A program made the position numbers and the translations under genes. Shown here one piece after another: positions 8,515 to 17,603 of a DNA stretch of 64,000 nt. Location of the stretch: NCBI GenBank assembly GCA_963681975.1, contig OY820613.1:2046001-2110000 (forward strand), read 5' to 3'. Within the stretch, counting starts at the first letter, position 1. Every line of letters begins with the position of its first letter. The notes below the pieces were generated by a model. That model did not search any database and was not told the origin of the DNA. It saw only the letters and a program-made list of their open reading frames with translations. Source of the DNA: JANELJ01 sp024511395 (GTDB taxonomy: Bacteria > Pseudomonadota > Gammaproteobacteria > GRL18).

Positions 8515-9831
8515 TTATTTGTAGTAATTCATTGGATTACCAACCAGGACATCCAGTTTGGCCCAGTTTATGGCCAATTCAAAGACGGTCTGAGCTTTAA
8601 ACAACTGAGCATCACTGAGTTTAACCATGGCATCGCCCAGATCACTGGTCACTTCCAGTTCATATAAAGCCCGGCTTCGGTCAAGATACAGATCCCGATA
8701 ATCTATAGTTAAATCCGGGTCATCAAACTGGCGTTTTAGATCACTGATTTTTAACCACAATTCTAGTATCTGCTGTTCAATTTCCTGGCGGGTCAGCAGA
8801 CGCTCTGACTCCAGCTGAACCAGTTCACCGGTGGAGCGTCTGATCTTGGCATTTTCCTGACCGGCTTGGTAAAGAGGCACACTGACTTCAATACCAGCCC
8901 AGTATTTATCGGAGGTACCCAGCTCTCTGGCATAATCAGCGGCCTGCAGTTTGGCTTCAATAACCGGATATTTTTCCGCCTGATAACCCACAATCTTCAG
9001 TCGCGCTGATTTAAGCTTATATTCCAACGCCACTAAACGGGGATTCTGATCAAATGCCTGTTGATATAATAATTCAACATCCGGCAGTTCCCGCTTTACT
9101 GATAACAGGTGCAGTTGTTCCAGGTCCGGAGCCTCCAGTTGTTCGGGAAGATACCCCGGTGAGATAAGCTGGGACAGGCGCAATCGGGTCAGTCTTTGAT
9201 CACTTTGAGCCTGCATCTGTTCCCGGCGGATCTCACGATACTCATTTTCAGCTTTTAACAGTTCAATATCAGAAATTTTTTTTAGTTCAAACTCTGAACG
9301 CAGTTTATCCAGCCGAACATATACAATGGACATGGCTTCCATGAAACGACTGTAGATAATATCCGCCAGTAAGACATTAAAATAGGCCTGCATAATGGCG
9401 ACAACTCGTTTTGACAGATAATCACTGTACAGGGCATTCACCGATGCCAGGTTAGCCTTACTGGCATCAATCAGAGAACGAGTCTGGCCAAAGTCATACA
9501 GGCGTTTGGAAATATCCAGGCTTAACTTACTATCATTGGTTTTTGAAGCCGGTACTATTTTGGAAGGTTCAACATAACGAAGCCGGCCATTAATATAAAC
9601 ATAGACCCCCTCATTAGCATGGGCGATGTCCTGTTCGGCCAGAGCTATCTGCTGTTGTGCGGAGAAACTCATCATTTCCGGTGAATCAGACTGGGAAGCT
9701 CTGGACAGGGCAAATTCCAGAGTAACCGGTTCAGGTATAGTCCGAGCATTAAGACTGGATACACACGCGGATACCAGAAACAGTAAACAGCTCGAAAAAA
9801 AATATCCCCCCCCGGATGATATTTTTAACAT
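8515..9831 (-). CDS. TolC-like outer-membrane efflux protein
   Basis: A 438-residue outer-membrane channel protein. An N-terminal signal (about 8-28, with a Cys in LLFLVSACVS that could be a lipobox) is followed by two OEP repeats of long amphipathic helices, as in TolC/CusC. Typical segments are LSLDISKRLYDFGQTRSLIDASKANL and, in the second half, AGIEVSVPLYQAGQENAKIRRS. The protein should form a trimeric duct with the adjacent adaptor. The gene starts just 13 bp from the left end of IS-B1, which separates it from two thioredoxin genes and the yihY-type gene upstream on the same strand; its native promoter or operon link was probably cut. Confidence 0.85.
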   Translation of the reverse strand: MLKISSGGGYFFSSCLLFLVSACVSSLNARTIPEPVTLEFALSRASQSDSPEMMSFSAQQQIALAEQDIAHANEGVYVYINGRLRYVEPSKIVPASKTNDSKLSLDISKRLYDFGQTRSLIDASKANLASVNALYSDYLSKRVVAIMQAYFNVLLADIIYSRFMEAMSIVYVRLDKLRSEFELKKISDIELLKAENEYREIRREQMQAQSDQRLTRLRLSQLISPGYLPEQLEAPDLEQLHLLSVKRELPDVELLYQQAFDQNPRLVALEYKLKSARLKIVGYQAEKYPVIEAKLQAADYARELGTSDKYWAGIEVSVPLYQAGQENAKIRRSTGELVQLESERLLTRQEIEQQILELWLKISDLKRQFDDPDLTIDYRDLYLDRSRALYELEVTSDLGDAMVKLSDAQLFKAQTVFELAINWAKLDVLVGNPMNYYK

Positions 9832-9937
9832 AGTTTATTTTATCTAAAGTTTAGAGCGATAGCTCACCCTTGAGAATCCTGTTTCGCTCATACGTTCTTT
9901 AACAATTTGTTTATAACCAGCTGTTTTGAAATTGTTT

Positions 9938-11234
9938 TTATAACAAATCTTCAAATCGCCTTAAAATATCTGTATCCGGCGGCTGGAATTTTTGGGGCTT
10001 ACTATTCCACCTGTCCCTGACCCTAACCTGCGAAAAATACCTTATCAGTCCCATTCGTATTCTTCCGGCAGTAATGGGTGTATTCTTTCGCCAGGGCGTA
10101 TTATCAATTAAGCGCAATACCGGGTCCGGATATTTAATAGCCCGCAATTGAGGTATAATATACACCAGAGCAATAATGTGTACCCATCGATGTAACACCT
10201 TCCGGGTTTTCTGCCATGTCTGTTTCATGCCCCAGTCATTTTTTAACTGATTGAACAAGGGCTCAATCGACCAGCGCTTTTCATAAGCGACAATAATATC
10301 CAGACCACTTAACTGCATATCTGTTGACAGTAATAAACGTGGTCTTTTTTTCCCTTTAGAGTCCTCAAACTCACACCAGACAAAGCATAGCGACTGACCA
10401 TTCAGAAAGCGTGCTTTAGCCACTGCTGTTCGGTAATTAACCTGCTGTTCACGTCCATACAGGTGTACGGTTTCCTTATTTAAAGGCAGCCGTTTAATTT
10501 CTTCTTTTGTATAACATGTTCCATATTTTCCGGGTCGTCCCCGGCCTTTACCTTGCCAGGGCCGTTTATATAATACGGTATCGATTCGTACCTGACCTAT
10601 AACCGTCATATTATAAGCCTGTACCGGTTCAATAAAAGAACGGCGCATATACCAACTGTCCACCAATACAGTAACCGCTTTATCTTTTTAGCGGTTCCAG
10701 CAATGCCCGGATAAGACTTCGGGCAATCACCAGTTTACCACTGTTACCGGCCTGTGGTGTTAAACGTAATAACAATGGCAGAGCCGTATTACAGCCAGAA
10801 CGCTTAACAATCGCAGCCAGTGCTACCCGGCATTGCCCTCTGACATACCGGGACAGATTGGTTTTATTACCATGCTGGTGGTGTATCTGACTCATGGGTG
10901 CCTTTTTGGAATGACGCAGCACGATAGAGTCATCTATGGCCAGATAAACCGGATTATCCCCAAACAGCTTTAGAAACAGGGCAGTCCACTGTCTCATCAG
11001 TTTAAGATAAGACCAATGACCGGTTTCAAGCCATTTATAATAACCGGGCCATTGTCTGGCCATGTCCAGTATCCAGATAGCACTGGTTACAAACCCTGAT
11101 TGAGTTAATAAACTGCCCATTAGTAACTCAATAAAGGTTTTTGCGCTCCTACTCCTAAGGGGTAGCGCTCGGGTTAAAAATGTTATGTAATAAAACAGTT
11201 CACCGGGGATATTGCTGTATCCTTTGGTGTGCAT
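9938..11234 (-). pseudogene. IS-B1 transposase, frameshifted
   Basis: IS4-superfamily DDE transposase split into two frames (11234-10680 and 10666-9938). The N-terminal part carries AIDDSIVLRHSKK with the first acidic residues; the C-terminal part carries VDSWYMRRSF and the signature YEKRWSIEPLFNQLK, which fits the Y-(2)-R-(3)-E-(6)-K motif of IS4 transposases. One extra T in a T-run near 10685, compared with B2, B3 and B4, causes the break. Apart from this the protein is complete, about 430 residues, so the lesion may be recent. Confidence 0.88.
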
Positions 11235-11393
11235 TGCGGCCTACAGAAGTTTGTTTTTTCTTACTGAAGGCCGCTTCTTAAAAGATAGCTCTTTTAAGAA
11301 GAAGCAGCAATGCTGCCGAATTTTTGTCAACTGTTTTTTGCTTTTTTTTACATTTTTTTCCTGTTTTTACTGAATTATTTTGTTTACCTCGGA

Positions 11394-11505
11394 GTAACAG
11401 CGGCCGGGTGTCCCTTGATGAAGTTTCGACAGCAGGGAGGCTGTCGAAAAGCATCCATGGATGGATTCACGGCGGCTTCAGCAAGGGATACACGGTTCCT
11501 GTTAC
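11394..11505 (-). repeat. Multi-branched inverted-repeat element in the IS-B1 leader
   Basis: Nested arms read on the minus strand: GTAACAG/CTGTTAC, CCG/CGG, TCCCTTG/CAAGGGA and GAAG/CTTC, enclosing CATCCATGGATG and a TTTCGACAGC/GCTGTCGAAA hairpin. The same architecture recurs in B2, B3 and B4 and at 27112-27233, where stem sequences differ but still pair. Confidence 0.7.
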
Positions 11506-11573
11506 GGACTATCGGTTAACTGAGGGTAATCAATAAATTTTAAATGATTCTCCTTTTTGGGGGAGCTGAAACT

Positions 11574-12122
11574 CTAAACTTTAGTTATTTTATGATTACG
11601 TTTATAACGTGAAAATTTAGTGGTTTTATAAGCCCCTTCAGAGACAAACTGGCCCAGCAGCAAAAATTCCTCTTTGCTGCGGGTTCTTCCGATGTAACGC
11701 ATAACCCGTTTGCCGGTCAGATCAAAAAAAGCAATAACGGGTGTGGCTCTTACCCGGTTCTCCTTAAAGGCAAAGTCTTTCTGGGTGGCAGTTTTACCCT
11801 GAAAATTGGTAATTTCTATATCACCTTCTATATCCACCGCAAAGTTAAGAAAATTCTTTTTATAATATGCCTGAACATCCGGCTGGTTAAGGACATTTTT
11901 TTTCATCCAGTGACAGAAGGGACATTCATCCATTTCAAAAAAGATAAAAATGCCTTTTTTACCCTGTTCTCTGGCAGTAGCCAGTTCCTCGGAAAAATCA
12001 CCAAAGGTGGAATCAAAAAAATACTCTTCTGGCGGCAGAGTTTTAGCGGCATAGACATTGATGCTGAACAGCATCAATAAAAAAATAAATAATAAGGGTT
12101 TATATGAGCTTATCTGATACAT
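11574..12122 (-). CDS. Periplasmic thioredoxin-like protein (SoxW-like)
   Basis: About 182 residues with a signal peptide ending in INVYAA. The thioredoxin fold carries the redox motif ECPFCHWMKK, then DIEGDIEITNFQGKTATQ and the cis-Pro loop RATPVIAFF, an arrangement like SoxW/thioredoxin_7 periplasmic reductases. I chose the ATG at 12122 (MYQISSYKPLL) since it places the signal peptide at the N-terminus; an upstream in-frame start would lie inside the tlpA-like gene. The last codons and stop (ITKV*) lie inside IS-B1, so the insertion replaced the original C-terminus by a few residues. Likely role: keeping periplasmic cysteines reduced, possibly in sulfur metabolism (inference). Confidence 0.75.
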   Translation of the reverse strand: MYQISSYKPLLFIFLLMLFSINVYAAKTLPPEEYFFDSTFGDFSEELATAREQGKKGIFIFFEMDECPFCHWMKKNVLNQPDVQAYYKKNFLNFAVDIEGDIEITNFQGKTATQKDFAFKENRVRATPVIAFFDLTGKRVMRYIGRTRSKEEFLLLGQFVSEGAYKTTKFSRYKRNHKITKV

Positions 12123-12153
12123 AGCAATAGCCTTAATCGTTATTATTATCTGG

Positions 12154-12633
12154 TTATTTTGATTGAGCCTGTGTGTATTGGGTAATAATTTTATTAATGC
12201 GTCTTTCATCAACCATCCCGGTAATACGTTTAGCAATATCCTCTTCCGGACTGATTAAAATAGATGTCGGCAGCCCCCTGGGTTCGCCAAGGGCATCAAT
12301 AATTTCCTGATTAACACGGGTAACAGGATAGGAAACCAGGTAGACATTAATAAATTTTTTCAGTTTTTCATCTTTTAAGCCCGGTTCATAGTTAATCCCG
12401 ATAACGACAGCATCATCATGTTCCAGATGATAATCGGACAGATCCGGAATTTCATGTCGGCATGGCGGACACCAGGTGGCCCAGAAGTTAACCAGCACCC
12501 ATTTTCCCTTATAGTCTGACAGGCTGTGTTTCTGACCTTCCAGATCAGTGAAGTTAAAATTAACCGCATTTGCGGACAGGCTGAAAAAAACCATACTCAG
12601 AAACAGAGTATTAATAAAAAGACGTTTTAGCAT
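12154..12633 (-). CDS. TlpA/ResA-like periplasmic thiol-disulfide oxidoreductase
   Basis: A 159-residue exported thioredoxin with a signal peptide (about 1-23, ending LSANA). The redoxin domain has LSDYKGKWVLVNFWATWCPPCRHEIPDL with the WCPPC active site and the cis-Pro loop GLPTSILIS. Such proteins reduce apocytochrome c or other periplasmic thiols. It is 31 bp upstream of the SoxW-like gene on the same strand and 21 bp downstream of the yihY-type gene, so all three probably share a transcript. Confidence 0.85.
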   Translation of the reverse strand: MLKRLFINTLFLSMVFFSLSANAVNFNFTDLEGQKHSLSDYKGKWVLVNFWATWCPPCRHEIPDLSDYHLEHDDAVVIGINYEPGLKDEKLKKFINVYLVSYPVTRVNQEIIDALGEPRGLPTSILISPEEDIAKRITGMVDERRINKIITQYTQAQSK

Positions 12634-12654
12634 TAAGATTCTCTGGTTAAATAA

Positions 12655-13860
12655 TTATCCCTGATCATACAGGGAAAATATCGTTTTTACCGGCCGGTTT
12701 AATTCCTGAGCTAGGGCTTTATTGGTTTGACTAATAATACTTGATAAAGGTTCATCTGTAACCTGTTTTGGCAGTGAATAAGGTAAGTTTAAATACAGAT
12801 TCCATAAAGTAATATTATCCAGATCCCGACTCAACGCCCAGTTATTGTCTTCAGTTCGATGAATCCAGTTCCTGCTTTCCAGTTTATTAAGAATGGCATC
12901 AAGGTTAGCCTCAAAATGCAGTACTGCCTCGGCATATAACTGCTGCTCACTGACTGTTCTGCCCTGTTGAGAGGCCAGGTATAATAAACGAAGAATATGG
13001 AACACCGAGATAAAACTATGGTGGAACAGATGCTGTTCAGAGAGTGTAAAATCAAATAAGGCCATACAGCGGGTAGTCATTGCACCGAGCAGCGTCACCA
13101 GCCAGGAAATATAAATCCAGATCAGAAATATGGGTAAGGTTGAAAGTGCCCCGTATAAACTGTTGTAGGTATTGTTATTAGAGATATAAAACGCAAAACC
13201 TTTTTTTGACAGTTCAAATAGCAGTGTTGCGGTTACACCTCCAACCAGCGCATGATAGAAGTTAACCCGGGTATTGGGAATAATCAGGTAAATCAGTGTA
13301 AAAGCTAGCAGGGTCAGCAGTACCGGAATCATTGCCAGGGTTTCTGCCTGCAGCCCAACCAGGTCGGCGGCATTGGTCAGTAGCGGTAGCGACGTTATGT
13401 AAGAAGTTATCATCAGGCTGATACCAATAAGCAAGGGGCCAAGAGTCAGGGTCGCCCAGTAAATCAGAAAGGTACGCGGCAGGTTTTTGCTGCGTTTTGC
13501 TTCCCATATCCGGTTTAAGGAGCGATCAATCTGCCACATCAGCATCAGGGCAATAATAAACAGGCTGATTAAGCCGAACAGGGTCAGTCTGGAGGCTTTA
13601 CCCACAAACTCATGAAGATACTCCTGTATGACTTCACTAGATGAAGGTACAAAATTCTCAAAAACAAAACGCTGAACCTCAGCAAACAGGTTATCAAATA
13701 CATCAAAAGATGAAAAACCGGCAAATACAACCGCCATCAGGGGAACCAGGGATAACAGGGAGGTGTAACTTAAAGAAGCGGCCGTTTCCGTACAGCGCTG
13801 CTGGTAAAATCGCTGCAGTACAAACCAGTAAAACTGAAACAGGCGCTTAAAATAGCTCAT
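12655..13860 (-). CDS. YihY/BrkB family (UPF0761) inner-membrane protein
   Basis: A 401-residue membrane protein. The N-terminal 300 residues contain about six hydrophobic helices with the family segment AASLSYTSLLSLVPLMAVVFAGFS and later WRIDRSLNRIWEAKRS-like and LPIFLIWIYISWLVTLLGA elements; the last 100 residues form a winged-helix-like cytoplasmic tail. Once annotated as RNase BN, the family has no proven nuclease role. The ATG at 13860 is preferred over one 15 codons upstream because MSYFKRLFQFYWFVLQRF matches the usual N-terminus. First gene of the thioredoxin cluster. Confidence 0.85.
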   Translation of the reverse strand: MSYFKRLFQFYWFVLQRFYQQRCTETAASLSYTSLLSLVPLMAVVFAGFSSFDVFDNLFAEVQRFVFENFVPSSSEVIQEYLHEFVGKASRLTLFGLISLFIIALMLMWQIDRSLNRIWEAKRSKNLPRTFLIYWATLTLGPLLIGISLMITSYITSLPLLTNAADLVGLQAETLAMIPVLLTLLAFTLIYLIIPNTRVNFYHALVGGVTATLLFELSKKGFAFYISNNNTYNSLYGALSTLPIFLIWIYISWLVTLLGAMTTRCMALFDFTLSEQHLFHHSFISVFHILRLLYLASQQGRTVSEQQLYAEAVLHFEANLDAILNKLESRNWIHRTEDNNWALSRDLDNITLWNLYLNLPYSLPKQVTDEPLSSIISQTNKALAQELNRPVKTIFSLYDQG

Positions 13861-13957
13861 AGTATAAAGGGGGAACAGGCTTGCTCTTAATTTAGGGATA
13901 AACACTGATTTATTTTGGATAATAGCCAGAACAGATCATAATATTAGTTTATGATCA

Positions 13958-13983
13958 AAAAAGGGAGCAAAGGCCCCCTTTTT
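13958..13983. terminator. Rho-independent terminator, works in both directions
   Basis: Arms AAAAAGGG and CCCTTTTT enclose a 10-base loop, giving a T-run on either strand. It lies downstream of the SoxK-like gene on the minus strand, before the yihY-type gene. Confidence 0.65.
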
Positions 13984-14054
13984 ATTACTTAACGCTTTAA
14001 CTGGTTAAACAGCAACAGGCCTTAAATGCTTTTTAACAAACTTACAGGATTGCA

Positions 14055-14396
14055 TCAGGATTTGCTAAAACGTTCTTTAACTGCCTTGTCCTGTTCAATA
14101 CTTTGCTTTTTGGCCATTTCAGTCTGGTCCAAAGCTTTATCCGCCAGAACACGAGCCTTATCAACATCGCCAGCAGCCAGAGCTTTTTCTGCCTTTTTTA
14201 TAATTTTGCCGGTATCTCTCCAGGTATAATTACCTTCAATAGCGGTATTAAGAGCAGATTTAGCTTCTGCAATAAGCTGTGCCGCTTCCTGTTGTGAATT
14301 ACTGGCTGTATTAGTTGATGTATTGGAACAACCTACTGTAATACCCAGTGCTAAAGTAACCACCCCCAGAAACTTAGCATAGTTTTTAAATTTCAT
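14055..14396 (-). CDS. Small lipoprotein resembling SoxXA-binding protein SoxK
   Basis: A 113-residue lipoprotein: the signal peptide ends in the lipobox ITVGC, so the mature protein starts at Cys23. The mature part is helical and rich in Ala, Lys and Glu, with NYTWRDTGKIIKKAEKALAAGDVDKARVLADKAL. The EWRDTGK...IKKAE...AGD..KA..LA pattern is what I recall of SoxXA-binding proteins (SoxK), which help the thiosulfate-oxidising SoxXA cytochrome. Soxes themselves are not in the window, so the link is by sequence resemblance only. It could also be another alanine-rich periplasmic lipoprotein. Monocistronic, followed by a clear terminator. Confidence 0.6.
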   Translation of the reverse strand: MKFKNYAKFLGVVTLALGITVGCSNTSTNTASNSQQEAAQLIAEAKSALNTAIEGNYTWRDTGKIIKKAEKALAAGDVDKARVLADKALDQTEMAKKQSIEQDKAVKERFSKS

Positions 14397-14754
14397 TCTT
14401 CTTATGACTCCTGATTTATATTGATTCGGTCGGTTTTGTTTATTAAGCTATTAATCTTTCACCCGGAGAAATTTCAGGGTAAAAAGTCTATCTGTCATTT
14501 ACGCCTTTAAATACCAAGAATAAATACAGATAATGTTTCAGTGACCTTAAAACAGAAGGTATCATTGACCAGTTAAAGTGTCAAGACAACAGTAAATATT
14601 TAAGTCTGAATAAACATAAAACAATGTACTAATATAGCCTTTTTTGAAAGACTTTTAATATTTAAATCAGCATTTATCATATTTTTTATCTGTTTTCCCT
14701 TAAAATCAGATAAAAGCCCTATTAATCTGCAGCTTTTATGAGACTCCTATTATT
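14397..14754. other. 358-bp intergenic region between divergent lipoprotein and wrbA genes
   Basis: AT-rich and without coding character. It must hold the promoters of both divergent genes, but I cannot assign -35 and -10 boxes with confidence and see no strong inverted repeat. Confidence 0.5.
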
Positions 14755-15351
14755 ATGTCGCAAATTTTGATTCTGTTTTATTCACGCCATGGCGCAACCG
14801 CTGAAATGGCCCGCCTAATTGCCCGCGGTGTAGAAAAAGTACCGGGGATGTCTGCCCTGCTCAGAACTGTTCCGGAAGTTTCTACAGTCTGTGAAGCAAC
14901 TCAAGACAGCATACCTGACAGTGGTGCTCCGTATGTCGATAACGATGATCTGGCTAACTGCTCAGGACTGATCCTTGGCAGCTCGACCCGCTTTGGCAAT
15001 ATGGCTGCGCCCATGAAGTATTTTATTGATTCAACTTCAACTAACTGGATGTCAGGACACCTGGCCGGGAAACCTGCGGCTGTTTTCACCTCAACCTCCA
15101 GCCTGCATGGCGGCCAGGAAGCTACCCTGTTATCCATGATGCTCCCACTGATGCATCACGGTATGATCCTAGTGGGAACACCCTATAGTGAAACCGAACT
15201 GATTGCCACCAGAACCGGCGGCACGCCTTATGGCCCCAGTCATCTGGCAGGCAAGGACAGCAACCAGCCCATCAGCAACGATGAAAAAAACCTGTGTATT
15301 GCCACAGGTCAGCGAGTCGCTGAAATTGCAAAAAAGCTGGAAGTGGATTAA
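14755..15351 (+). CDS. wrbA: NAD(P)H:quinone oxidoreductase, flavodoxin-fold (WrbA)
   Basis: FMN-dependent enzyme that reduces quinones by two electrons to avoid semiquinone radicals; soluble tetramer. The 198 residues begin with the flavodoxin FMN loop ILFYSRHGATAEMARLIARG, followed by GSSTRFGNMAAPMKYFIDST (the WrbA-specific insertion and FMN contact) and GGQEATLLSMMLPLMHHGMILVG. TPYGPSHLAG is a further family signature. The next gene starts 4 bases after the stop, forming the wrbA-DUF2069 pair common in gammaproteobacteria. Confidence 0.93.
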   Translation: MSQILILFYSRHGATAEMARLIARGVEKVPGMSALLRTVPEVSTVCEATQDSIPDSGAPYVDNDDLANCSGLILGSSTRFGNMAAPMKYFIDSTSTNWMSGHLAGKPAAVFTSTSSLHGGQEATLLSMMLPLMHHGMILVGTPYSETELIATRTGGTPYGPSHLAGKDSNQPISNDEKNLCIATGQRVAEIAKKLEVD

Positions 15352-15355
15352 AAAC

Positions 15356-15748
15356 ATGCCTGAAATGAATTCTGAAAAACAGGAAAAACTGATTTTATAC
15401 CAGAATATTGCATTAACAGGCTATTTTTCACTGTTTTTGATTTTAATGCTGAATATTATCTGGCTTATTCCTTCGGCTCACTTTCCTACGGCACTGGTGT
15501 TACTGGTTATTTGCACACCCCTGCTGTTTCCCATGCGGGGACTGCTCAATAGTAAAACCTATACCTACCAGTGGGCCAGTTTTCTGTCACTTGCCTACTT
15601 TGCCCATGGTATTACCGAGATCAGCGCCCACCCTGATGTCTGGTATGCCGGTCTTCTGGAAACACTGGCCTCGATGATGATGTATCTGGGCTGTGTACTG
15701 TATGCCAGGGTCTTTAAACAGGAGAAAAAGCGGCAGCTAAAAGAATAG
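15356..15748 (+). CDS. DUF2069 inner-membrane protein
   Basis: A 130-residue membrane protein with four hydrophobic helices. The signature LLFPMRGLLNSKTYTYQWASFLSLAYFAHGITE is the core of the DUF2069 family, which is regularly found after wrbA. I chose the ATG at 15356, directly after the wrbA stop; an open frame extends upstream but overlaps wrbA out of frame. Function unknown. It converges on hda with a 26-bp gap. Confidence 0.85.
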   Translation: MPEMNSEKQEKLILYQNIALTGYFSLFLILMLNIIWLIPSAHFPTALVLLVICTPLLFPMRGLLNSKTYTYQWASFLSLAYFAHGITEISAHPDVWYAGLLETLASMMMYLGCVLYARVFKQEKKRQLKE

Positions 15749-15774
15749 AGTGAGGAGTCTGAAGGACAGAGAAG

Positions 15775-16452
15775 TTAAGACAGATAACTTTTGATAAACG
15801 GTATGGTCAGCTTACGCTGTTCTGCAAGGCTGGCATAATCCAGTTTATCCAGCAGTGCCATTAACTGGTGCATGCTGCGGCTGCTGTGTTTTAGAATATA
15901 GGCTGTGACTTCATCATTCATGCTTAAGCCACACTGAGATGCCCGCTGCTTCAGAGCTGCGGCTTTACCCTTATCATCCAGAGGCTTAAGCTGGTAAGTC
16001 AGCCCCCAGCTTAGACGGGAGCGTAAATCTGGCAGCTTAATACCCAAATTAACAGCACTGTTTGAAGCGGCCAGAACCAGTCTACAGTCGCTATCACGCA
16101 TACGATTAAATAAATGAAACAGGGCTTCTTCCCAGTGAGCATTCCCACAGATGGCATCCAGCTCATCCAGACACACCAGATCCATAGCTTCCAGTCCGTC
16201 CAGCATTTGCGGTGATAATTCCTGGTTATCAGCCAGGGGGATATAAAAAGCCGTCTGGTTCTGTGCCAGATAATACTGGGTTACGGCCTGTAACAGGTGG
16301 CTTTTACCGGAGCCAGATTCACCCCACAGATAAATAAGCCACTCGGAGTCATCCTGCAGTGAGTGCAGTAACTGTTGATTGTCAGCAACTATAAAACTCT
16401 CAAACACAGCATATTCAGGAGCCTGAAAGGACAGAGGCAGTTGGGTATTCAT
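15775..16452 (-). CDS. hda: DnaA regulatory inactivator Hda
   Basis: AAA+ protein that, with the DNA-loaded beta clamp, stimulates hydrolysis of DnaA-bound ATP and so prevents over-initiation. The 225 residues start with the clamp-binding motif QLPLSF (residues 4-9). Walker A is GESGSGKSHLL (about 44-54), Walker B VCLDELDAICG, and the box VII/sensor region LPDLRSRLSWGL follows. The DnaA DNA-binding domain IV is absent, which separates Hda from DnaA. Divergent from the deaminase gene, with a 61-bp shared promoter region. Confidence 0.93.
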   Translation of the reverse strand: MNTQLPLSFQAPEYAVFESFIVADNQQLLHSLQDDSEWLIYLWGESGSGKSHLLQAVTQYYLAQNQTAFYIPLADNQELSPQMLDGLEAMDLVCLDELDAICGNAHWEEALFHLFNRMRDSDCRLVLAASNSAVNLGIKLPDLRSRLSWGLTYQLKPLDDKGKAAALKQRASQCGLSMNDEVTAYILKHSSRSMHQLMALLDKLDYASLAEQRKLTIPFIKSYLS

Positions 16453-16513
16453 AAGCCGGTTGTATCAATTCCTAGGTGATATTATTTATTAAGGCAGGTA
16501 TTATATCGCAATT

Positions 16514-17548
16514 ATGCTGTCAGGCCCTATTACCGATATTCCACTACAGTCACTTGATACCCGCTTATTTGAAAACACGCCGGTTAAGGCAAGTAATAAC
16601 AGGCCAACGCTTTCTGTTTCCATATTAAGAACCGATAAAACGAGTCCTTTAATTTCCGGAAATAAGTGGTTTAAATTAAAATACAGCCTTCTGGATGCTC
16701 AGCAGCAGGGTTACAACACACTGCTGAGTTTCGGAGGCCCCTACTCCAACCATCTGCATGCCCTGGCCGGGGCCGGCAAACAATACCATTTTAAAACTAT
16801 TGGTATTATCCGAGGTGAAGAACATTGTTCTCTTAACTCTGGTTCTCTTAACCCTACTCTGACCGATCTTAAAACCCTGGGCATGCAGCTGTACTATATA
16901 AACCGCCAGCAATACCGCAAAAAACATGAGCCTGAGTTTATCAGGCACTTACTTGGCCGGCTCAAAACAGAAAACTATCTGACCAGTAACGAAGCGGTTT
17001 ACCTGATACCGGAGGGCGGTACCAATGCTCTGGCAATTAAAGGTACAGCTGAAATAGCCGAACTGATCCCGGATAATACTGACTATGTCTGTGTGGCCTG
17101 CGGTACCGGCGGGACTCTTGCCGGGATTATTCACGGACTGAATAATAAACACGCCCGTACAAAGATTCTGGGCTTCCCTGCTTTAAAAGGTGCACAATTT
17201 CTGGAACAGGAAATCAATAAGCTGCTGAAACTGCTTCCACACTCACCACCAACAGTTAAAGCACAAAAAAACTGGGAACTGGTTTATGATTATCATTTTG
17301 GCGGGTTTGGTAAAATGACACCTGAGCTGGCCCAGTTTATAATTGAATTTGAACAAAAACATTCAATACCACTGGATCCTGTGTACACAGGGAAAATGAT
17401 GTATGGTATTGTAGAACTCATTAATAATAATTATTTTCCGCCGCACAGCCGGATCCTGATCATTCACTCTGGTGGCCTTCAGGGTCGCAGAGGCATGGAA
17501 GCAAAAATAAAAGAGCTTGCTGGATACCCTGGTGACAATATACCTTGA
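16514..17548 (+). CDS. PLP-dependent deaminase / D-cysteine desulfhydrase family protein
   Basis: Fold-type II PLP enzyme related to ACC deaminase and D-cysteine desulfhydrase (DcyD). The 344 residues have SGNKWFKLKYSLLDA with the PLP lysine near residue 52, the substrate-binding SFGGPYSNHLHALAGAG, the phosphate loop CGTGGTLAGI and a C-terminal YTGKMMYGI with LIIHSGGLQGRRG. Desulfhydrase activity would release H2S, ammonia and pyruvate from D-cysteine. The exact substrate cannot be told from sequence. Transcribed in the same direction as the Crp/Fnr gene 55 bp downstream. Confidence 0.85.
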   Translation: MLSGPITDIPLQSLDTRLFENTPVKASNNRPTLSVSILRTDKTSPLISGNKWFKLKYSLLDAQQQGYNTLLSFGGPYSNHLHALAGAGKQYHFKTIGIIRGEEHCSLNSGSLNPTLTDLKTLGMQLYYINRQQYRKKHEPEFIRHLLGRLKTENYLTSNEAVYLIPEGGTNALAIKGTAEIAELIPDNTDYVCVACGTGGTLAGIIHGLNNKHARTKILGFPALKGAQFLEQEINKLLKLLPHSPPTVKAQKNWELVYDYHFGGFGKMTPELAQFIIEFEQKHSIPLDPVYTGKMMYGIVELINNNYFPPHSRILIIHSGGLQGRRGMEAKIKELAGYPGDNIP

Positions 17549-17603
17549 TAACAGAAACAGGTGGAACACCACTAAATACTACTAACGAGATAAACAAACA
17601 TTC

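Larger units (their letters stand above)
9844..11584 (-). mobile_element. IS4-superfamily insertion sequence, IS-B copy 1 (B1), most complete copy
   Basis: 1741-bp element bounded by inverted ends CTAAAGTTTAGAG, with a 9-bp direct repeat TTATTTTAT on both sides (9835-9843 and 11585-11593). The transposase reads leftwards and is broken by a single frameshift. An unusually long leader of about 340 bp precedes the transposase and holds a multi-branched inverted repeat. B1 supplies the full-length reference for the other, deleted copies. Confidence 0.9.

Noticed and set aside
15203..15355. Long N-terminal extension of the DUF2069 protein
   Set aside because: It overlaps wrbA in another frame and the family starts at the ATG at 15356.
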